Notes under the pieces: generated by a model | Seen by the model: the letters and a program-made list of their open reading frames with translations, nothing else | What the model was told of the DNA's origin: nothing | The model's database searches: none | In this document: one piece after another, positions 56,259-64,000 of the stretch | Numbering within the stretch: position 1 is the first letter of the stretch | Layout of the letters: each line of letters begins with the position of its first letter | Assembly: GCA_949987565.1 (NCBI GenBank) | Contig: OX465102.1 | Location: 14,065,020 to 14,129,019 of the forward strand | Origin: Luidia sarsii | Taxonomy: Eukaryota; Echinodermata; Asteroidea; Paxillosida; Luidiidae | DNA: 64,000 bases | Direction: 5' to 3' | Program-made: the position numbers and the translations under genes

Positions 56259-57394
56259 TGGTATTCTCCTACGGATGAATTAAGCGTCAATAACTTTCAT
56301 TAAGCACGAGTGCCGAGAATAGCTTCTGGCGGAGCGGGAGAACGGGGACTCGCTCGGGGCTCTCTTCGCCCACCCCCCCCCCTCCCCAAACCGTGCCCCG
56401 TAAGGAAAACAGAGGCGCGTTCAGTGGCACTGGCTTCCGTTCTTTATCTCATAAGGCAAATCAAGCGAAAAGGTAAATTCACCAAATTGGTTTTTCGATC
56501 CGAATTACCATTGTATGAGAGCCTGCAATCCAGTTTGTATCGGGATTGGGATTAGGTTAACCAACTCCGCGTTTACACTGTATTCGTTAAGGCGGCGCTG
56601 GTAACCGTTCGCTGTCGCGGTGCGTTCGTTAGAATGCATATACACCTTCAATCGCCGCAAACACGGCCGGCTCATCGCTCCAAGACAATCTGCCTATTAT
56701 TAAACCTGCCGGTGCTATTTAACAATCTCCTGTGGGCAAATTGGTCTGAGGAGAATTAATCACTCCATTAATTATACTCCATCGGAATGCTTAATTACTT
56801 TGTTATTAATTCGCAACGCAACCTCTCGCGTGACAATCCATCTGATGTGCAGGGGAATACCTTTTAATGCCACGGAGCTAGAAATGCTGATTAAGGGAAA
56901 ACGTTCATTATTGTAGGCCTAAGTTTATATGCTAAAGTATTACAAACCCGGTAGATGTCTCAGATCATCGGATACTTATCTGCTTGCAGTCCCACACGTC
57001 CATAATTTATGGGGTGAGCGGGCTTTCTCCCATGCTGGTCCTACCTAATGTTCTTTCTCAGGAAGTCCTTAGTATGTCCTCCATATCGGATTTAAAATCC
57101 TCTCTCAAAACATATTCGATCATAGTTTTCCTAATTAATAGTATATGTAGTCTTTTCTTTGATTCTGTATAATGTTGTTAAGCGCATTGAGCGTCTTTGC
57201 AGACGGATTCTGGCACTCTAGAAATGTCCGTTATTATTATTATTATTATTATTATGCAAGTTACCCGAAACAGTAGGCATATAGGCAATTTCGTGCAGAG
57301 CTGCTAAAGCTCATCTTTTTACCGAAAATCCATCTCTTGCCTTACAAAAACCATGCCGCTTGTCAGCCAAAATAATGTCCACTTTGATTTGATA

Positions 57395-57780
57395 TTAAAG
57401 GCCCTATACAACATTGGTAAAAGTCAAAAGATTGCCACAGTTTGTGTGTTAAATAATTCAACTATTTCCAAAATATGAATCGAATATATAGAATAGATAT
57501 AGAGATATAGAAATATAAAAATAGAAATATATATACAAAATAGAAATAGAAAAAGGCAAAAAAACCGTCACGGTTTTCTCACCGCTCTGTAGTGTAAGCA
57601 ATAGTTTATTACTCGCGAGTAATAAACTATTTGTCGATGTTTGAGTGAAGATTTCTCGAGTAGTACCGGTACAGGATCCAAGACTGTAAGATTTCAACAT
57701 GAGGATTTGGTCATGACCATCTGCAAACTGTGTAAAATAGAAGGAAATGTGTGGACAGCGATATTTTCCGATCTTCCCAA
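57395..57780 (+). mobile_element. Family B element, copy 5, right end lost
   Basis: Begins TTAAAGGCCCTATACAACAT and contains TTATTACTCGCGAGTAATAA. It stops at CCGATCTTCCCAAAG without the terminal repeat. A/T microsatellite-like DNA sits inside at 57480-57560. Confidence 0.82.
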
Positions 57781-58901
57781 AGTAAATTCAAACCCAAGGC
57801 AGAAAATATCGCAAGGCCATTTTGTTTGCGAGTCCTGTTTGACCGGGAAAGAAACTATTTTTGTTGAGCTGCCCAAAGTCATAGAAACAGCCCAAATTTC
57901 AAGCAGAAAATCGCTCAATAAAAGCCGAACACGAGACGGACACATCGGGTAAGGATGATGCAGAGCGAACCCTGAAAGCGATGTTTCGCTCAGTTGGGTT
58001 TCCCTCGGTATAGATAGAGGCTTTTATTACAAACGTGTTTGTGCGCATACGAACTGCCCACAGAGACCACTCGGAATCGTGTTTGCAACAGAGAAAGCGG
58101 TTGACCAGCGTCTCGGGAGGCCACAAGATGATTGCGTCCTCATCCTGTTTGCTTGGAGGCATACACTTCTTTCTTTCTTTTTACATTTTATGTTTGATAT
58201 TATGATGACGAACACACAGAACTTGTTTTCCATTTGCCGAGATTTTTCCAGAAGCACACATTTCCCCTTACACTAGTAACGAACTTCCACTGTGCGTGTG
58301 TTATTCTTTAACCTTGCAATACTTCTATCATCATAACCCACAGCGTGTAATTTCGATATTAATTGCTCTTTCGTTGGGAGTCTGAACATCGTTATTGGGA
58401 AAAATTCATCGTCCAAAGTCGGCAGTACTTTCAGGCCCATTATACTGTCCGTTTATGACGCTTCCAGGGACGTGATATTATTCCCTCGAAGGCCGAAGGA
58501 CAATTCGGTGACAATCATCATGGCCGGCTCCAACCCACACTTGCAAAACGGCCTCCACCACGCGACGGTCTCATGGAGCGATGCCTCCTTGTTGGGTATC
58601 CGTGGGTCTGGTGCCTTGAGGTCCTTTCCGTACCACAGGGGGGCGATTTGGGTCGGTTTCTATGACCAGTTATGGCTACCGTACGTCGAGTGTTATGGAG
58701 TAGGCGTCCATGGGCTCACCTCGACCCTTAACATAATTATTAAAAAAAAAAAAAAAGGAGAAACGTAAACGTGCTTGTTCGTCATACAGTAAAACTTAGG
58801 GACCACTCAAAATTGTTAATGTTTTTAAATTTCGAAGAAAAAAAATCGAAAAAATGGGTGAGCCAAGGAAATAAATTTAAAATCGAAATTCACTTTTCAT
58901 A

Positions 58902-59191
58902 TTAAAGACCGGACAGAAATGGCCTTTCTGACTTGAAATCGTGAAATCCGCTTCATTTGTTTCGCGAAAATGCAGCATTCAACGCCGTACTGTTCCGAAA
59001 AAGAGTTTAGATCTCGGTGAGACGTAAACGATTTCTTTTACTCATTTCTCCAAAAATACAAAATTTTAGGAAGAAAACTTTCAGTTCAGTGAGAGGTTTC
59101 TACTATAACCATCTTCAAACTGTATAAGTTTCATGTAAATCTGTGAACATTTCTGTTTTGTTATCTTACCAATGTTGTGTAGGGGCTTTAA
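58902..59191 (+). mobile_element. Family B element, copy 6, strongly diverged
   Basis: The right half is recognisable (ACCATCTTCAAACTGTATAA, ACCAATGTTGTGTAGGGGCT, TTAA). The left half is only weakly similar after ATTAAAGACCGG. Confidence 0.55.
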
Positions 59192-60429
59192 AGAGAAGTA
59201 TACCGTGCTGAATTACTCAGTGCAGGAAAAATTACGGACCTTGTTCCACGGCGCCCAAAATGCATTGCCCTCGATTCACTTCGCAATAGTCATTCTTTTA
59301 CTGACGGTGTTGTTGTTTTTTACCGCAAGTGAATGCTATAGCTTCGAAGGATACTGTGCATGCCATCACGCCATCCGGTTCAGCGACTGGTTATATGCAA
59401 AATTATCGCGATGACTCCCGCCCTGGGAATACGCGGCCGCTTCGAAGGCTCGTTATACTGGTTCCCTGCCTTATTTGTCTTGGGAAATTAATTTGCTGCT
59501 TTGTGTTTTGCCTATAATAAAGCCACCAAAATTTGAAATCGAAACTCGGGCTTTCGTGCACGGGTATAAACAAAAAACGACGACCGGCGAGCGCCCCCCC
59601 CCAAAAAAAAATAAATAAATAAAATAAAAAATAAGTCGGTGGGCATTCATGTATTCAGGTATTCGGCTGGCGTATACGCGTAATGGGATGCAGCACCTGT
59701 GACGGGTCCCTGCTTCGTATTCTGCGTCTCCTCCGGGGGGCTCGCTTGCCCCCTGCACCTGCCATTCTGTCCCATGCAAATGACACAGGTTTCCCCGAAC
59801 AGACGGCAGCGGCCGGGTCGGAACAGGTGAAAGTCAGCGCGTGCGGCCCGTGCTCAGCTCGCCGACAGCGCCGATGGGCCTTCCGGGCAAGGGAAGGGAA
59901 GGGAAGGGAGGAGGGGGGAGACAGGAATTGTCGAAGAAAAATGTATACAACCCTTCGACCTAATTATGATGATAGTTTTGGCACCCAACCCTCCCCCCTC
60001 CCCTCAGACTATGGCCCGAGATGTATCTGACAGCAACAAAAAAGTATGGATTATGACAAATCGTATAATCCGATAAGTCGTAAGAAGCTTCCGTTCAAAA
60101 TCATTGTGACATGTGGCGGAACAGGAACCTCCCACATCTCCCATCTCTCGACCTTGGCAACAGATGAAATTATTTTTGAAGACTGGGTTAGGAATAATAT
60201 TCGATGTTCATGTATTGTGTGTGTGTGCGGGTGTTGTAGTTTCCGATCTGTGGGGACTCGGGTTACTATCTCGGATCCTATAGCCTCGTGAAAAATGATC
60301 AAAGGTTTCGATCGACATTTTTGGGCGGTTTAGCTGCATGGCAGTGTGAGATAGCGGAGAGGGGCTTGCATTACGTCAGACGTCTGCAGGTTCCCGTCGA
60401 ACGCTGCACGTGGTCTGGTGACGGATATC

Positions 60430-60465
60430 AGAAGAAGAAGAAGAAGAAGAAGAAGAAGAAGATAA
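60430..60465. repeat. (AAG)n microsatellite
   Basis: Eleven or so GAA units followed by an A run. Confidence 0.95.
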
Positions 60466-61023
60466 AAAAAAACCAGGAAGAAAGAGGATGTGTCGCGGGT
60501 GTGTTGTCGGCCGTCTCCCGTCTGTACGTTGATCCCACGGACAGCGGATGACGAACGATGCCGGCGTTTCCTGGCGCCCGCCGAAGATCGAACCTGCCCC
60601 GTCTGAAACGATTTTATTCCCCCTCTCTTCCTTCGGCATGCGCCCGTCGGTCGTGCCGATTATGCTGTGGATATTCGGACGCGAATATCGTGGGTCCCCG
60701 CAGAGCGCGGTACTGGCGCCCACGCGAACTTTTCTTTGGGGAAGTCGATTGGAGGAAGGGGGGATGCGGGTGTCTGAAAGATCGCATACACTATCTGCAA
60801 CGTTTTCATTCTGCATCTCGAAATGTCCTTTTTTTATGAGAATACGTTGGGATCTCTGATTGCAACCACTTTTTGGGTCGTTCTGTAAACCTTCATTCAA
60901 TTCGGTTTTCTCGAAGATAGTTGTTTGCCGTGGCCCATGGATTGCAACTGAGATTCAATTATCCTTAAATGTAAATGACCGATCTTACAAACCAACTTTC
61001 TTATCATACCGAGCCTTCTTGTT

Positions 61024-61470
61024 TTAAAGACCCAATACAACATTGGGAAGATCGGGAAACATCCTTGTAATTTACACAGTTTGGAGATGGTCATGATGGC
61101 ATCCTCGTGTTGAAATCTTACGGTCTGTGATGTTGTACTTTTAGAGAAATCTTCACGCAAACATAGACAAATAGTTTTTTACTCGCGAGTAATAAACTAT
61201 TTCTTTTTTGCATTTTTCTACGTTCTCATATTACAATTTGATCTAAAACTTTCGCAGTATCGCTTTTTTGGAATGTTTTATGGTTGAACACACAAACTGT
61301 GGCAATCTTTTGACCTTTACCAATGGTGTATATAGGGTCTTTAATCAAAAGGTCCGCCACTTTGTCAGTAGGTGCGAATGTATTGAAGCAAAGCAAAATA
61401 TTGGATGTGTAAACTCTTAGGACCATGCAGTCGGTGAGTTGGACTTCCCCTATTACGGTATAGGGCCCAC
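61024..61470 (-). mobile_element. Family B element, copy 7, long form
   Basis: The core 61024-61344 starts TTAAAGACCCAATACAACAT. About 125 further bases (CGCCACTTTGTCAGTAGGTG, GGACTTCCCCTATTACGG) are the reverse complement of the outer part of copy 3. Confidence 0.88.
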
Positions 61471-62306
61471 ACATCATAGCGTATGATTGATTTTAGCCCG
61501 ATGGACGATGCACAACGTCCCATCACAGGTTGAGACTGCGATGAATTTTCGATCCAAGTCAGAAGGAGGGTGCACCTTTGCAAAGAGCCCATTTTCCGGA
61601 CATTCCAAAAATTAATTTGAGAAATTACTTGCTCATCGGGAAGTTTGCAATGGTATCAGACATTCCGTGAAATTATAGCGCTCGAAAATGTGCAGTTTCC
61701 GACAAAAAGGGGAAATGAGTTGAATTTCCAACGATCACTCGGTGTAGCGATTGTTGGAACAAAGAGTGCCGCCCTCTATGTCTGGAAAAAGTTAGCATTC
61801 ATTTTCGTTTCCACGGTTTTTTCGTGACTTAGTAATTGACGGATTGAGCCGGAACTTTCCCCGATGGCGCGTTATTTTATGTAAACATTGGGTTTGACAA
61901 AAGTATGGAAGCGATTCTTTGACCTTCGCAAAAATGGTGTGCCCTATTAATATTATACCTTGAATCTTCGATGGATTTGTGGAACCGGCTTCTTTTCCAA
62001 CAACTGGTCGCCTTTAAAGTTTAGCAGGCGCCTGGCATGACAAATGAATGTATAAATTCCTATCATCCCCCGACTTCCTCTTCTCCTGCATTACTTTGCC
62101 TTGATGGATCTTGTTGGTCGGCCAAAGGATGTTCCACGGAGGAGCATGCTTTCCGGAAAGCAAACCCCGAGTATCTAGTTGTTAATCTCCACCTGTTAAA
62201 TTATTGGCAGGTGGAGGAGATGCACAGATCCTTGACGGGTCGAAGGGTCGCCCCTATACACCTTGTCCGCATCTCGTCTGCATCCTCATCCATCCATCCG
62301 CGCCTC

Positions 62307-62355
62307 CTCCTCCTCCTCCTCCTCCTCCTCCTCCTCCTACTCCTCCACCTCCTCC
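62307..62355. repeat. (CTC)n microsatellite
   Basis: About 15 CTC units with one TAC interruption. The poly-Leu frame across it is an artefact. Confidence 0.95.
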
Positions 62356-64000
62356 TCGGCCAGCTCGCGTCTAAGATATGCCCCTCTCCCTCCGACCCAC
62401 TTCTCCTTCGCCGCCGTCTTGAAGCGCCCGGAGTGCCTCTAAAAGCGGTCCGACAATAAATTATTCCCGCGCCAATCAGCGACGAGTATTGTCCCAAGCA
62501 CACTTGAAAGCACGGTGAAGGTGTGGGTGGTGGGGGAAAAAAAGTCGCCCGAGTTTATCATTATTCCCGTCCAGCGTGGACAGATAGAAAAGGTGCCCGT
62601 TCCTGCATCAGGAGCGACGGGGAGTGATTTTCAACCGTGCCTGCTAAAAGCGAACGCATACCATTACCGCACCTTTTTTTTGTTGGCGCATCGATCGCTG
62701 ATGGACGGAGCAGAAATCCTCGCGCCCCCCAAAAAAATCCTTCCCGCTCGGTGCCGGTACGGACTTGGTCGATGGTGGACACTTCAGCGCGCATTCCGAA
62801 GTGCGTTAAGTAAATACCCCCGGAAAACCCGACTCCCGTGCATGGCACGGCCAGAACCCAGTCGAGTTCTCGGACAGTTAGTTAGCGCGCCGCGATGTTT
62901 TATTCAAGGGCATCGACGTGCATGCGCAGCCTGAACGTGATGCAGTATTCTGACAGAGCCTCCGTCACAGCACCAAGTCATAGACCGTGATTGATACAGT
63001 CAATCATATAGTCATGTCGTCTGGCCTGCTTGTCCGTTTACGGATTTCAACATGTTTTAAGGGCATTCAACGGCCCCTTGAGGTTGAATGTCTGAGGCGA
63101 AGATTCATGACTACAAACATCGCTCCTATGGGGGCTTTGCCCTAAAATCAGTGACATGGATGGGACAACAGCCGTCTTGTTCCCAGACCGCATCATACAC
63201 TAAACGGACGTGTACGCCTTCATTTGAAAGCCATATCATGCCTATATGCTGTATGCATACATAATTTATGCAATGCATGAGTATGTCCTTTTCATGGTAG
63301 CAAAATCATGTTTTCAATGATACAGCAGTTTATTTTGACATGAAAATCACTCCTAATATCCTCTAAGAAGCTGTTCCAAAACGCTGCTCAAGTACAAATA
63401 TAGGAATGAAGCGTCTTCGTTTTCTAAAGCGGTCTTTCCATCAGTTCCTTGGCTGGCGTTTATTCCTTTGGATTGGCGGTCTGCCAGGCTTTGACAAGCG
63501 ATGGACGTTGGAGCATTTCTTTTGCATTGCTCGTACTTTTGTGTATGCATGAGTCGTGGGCAGCTTTATGACGTTTTTTCTCAGATCCTGATCTCCCCCT
63601 GGAGAAGAATTACTTGTTTACATGTACTCCAACTTCCCCCCGCCGCTGTGCACACGAACGACAAGAGCCAACAAGACCAAACCAAACAAGAACAAAAAAA
63701 ACCAATGAACTAATGATTACCCGGACGCCATCGCCCGATCAACGCCCGGTTTCTTTGCCCGGGAATGCTATGCGCCGGCATGCATCTCGCATTTGGCTCG
63801 ATAGGACAGATCATGGGTAATATTTGCCCTCGCCATTAGGGGGTGGCGGATGACATTCTGTTATGCCAGTTCTCCAGAGAATCGCCAGAACCCAGAAGCC
63901 TGGCTCCTCCCTGGCAGCCGGCCCGCCTGCCCGCCTGCCCGCCAACTCCTGGCGGATCGGGAGACAAACCCGAGGAATCGATATGGAATATTCAATTTCT

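Larger units (their letters stand above)
49201..64000. other. 5'-side intergenic region, no gene recognised
   Basis: No open frame here resembles a known protein or shows a credible exon series on either strand. It contains (CT)n at 49374-49395, a family C fragment, family B copies 4-7, a short MITE at 54339-54610, a duplicated block at 55890-56258, (ATT)n at 57229-57254, (AAG)n near 60430-60465 and (CTC)n near 62307-62355. The rest appears unique. Confidence 0.6.

Noticed and set aside
62037..62459. 140-codon plus-strand frame
   Set aside because: Contains poly-Leu from a CTC microsatellite and nothing recognisable; no splice context.

Overview
The window is genomic DNA from an animal, not a microbe. 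Its one recognisable gene is split into short exons by introns of 3 to 17 kb, all with GT..AG borders. The rest is non-coding sequence full of simple repeats, foldback elements and MITE-like elements. A marine invertebrate deuterostome such as an amphioxus would fit the repeat style and protein divergence, but this is a guess; no sequence here identifies a species. A 200-base run of N at 831-1030 marks an assembly gap.

The gene lies on the minus strand and runs right to left from 48674 to 4363, continuing past the left edge. It encodes a secreted carbonic-anhydrase-related protein of the CA10/CA11 (CARP X/XI) group. Seven coding exons were reconstructed by eye: signal peptide (48596-48674), a 51-nt linker exon (45139-45189), then five exons of the alpha-CA fold (28176-28315, 22728-22916, 17938-18030, 9898-9970, 4363-4517). 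Phases agree at all six junctions and together give 260 residues. The terminal exon, expected to add about 60 residues, was not found. It should lie left of the window or, less likely, in the gap. All three zinc-binding histidines are replaced (Glu, Lys, Gln), so the product should not be an enzyme. The two cysteines of the extracellular CA disulfide and two N-glycosylation sequons are present.

Layout: 1-4362 sequence downstream of exon 7 with foldbacks and the gap; 4363-48674 the gene; 48675-64000 its 5' side, with no second gene recognised. The repeats include: family A, five copies of an exactly 183-bp MITE with 46-bp terminal inverted repeats and 9-bp target duplications; family B, at least seven copies of an element ending in TTAAAG-type inverted repeats; a giant foldback at 24122-25660 interrupted by a second element with a 10-bp target duplication; a 1.3-kb ACC/ATC satellite with an exact 83-bp higher-order period; long polypyrimidine and polypurine tracts; and a repeat copy carrying a perfect match to the replication-dependent histone mRNA 3' stem-loop.

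Nearly all long open frames in the window are translations of simple repeats and are not genes.
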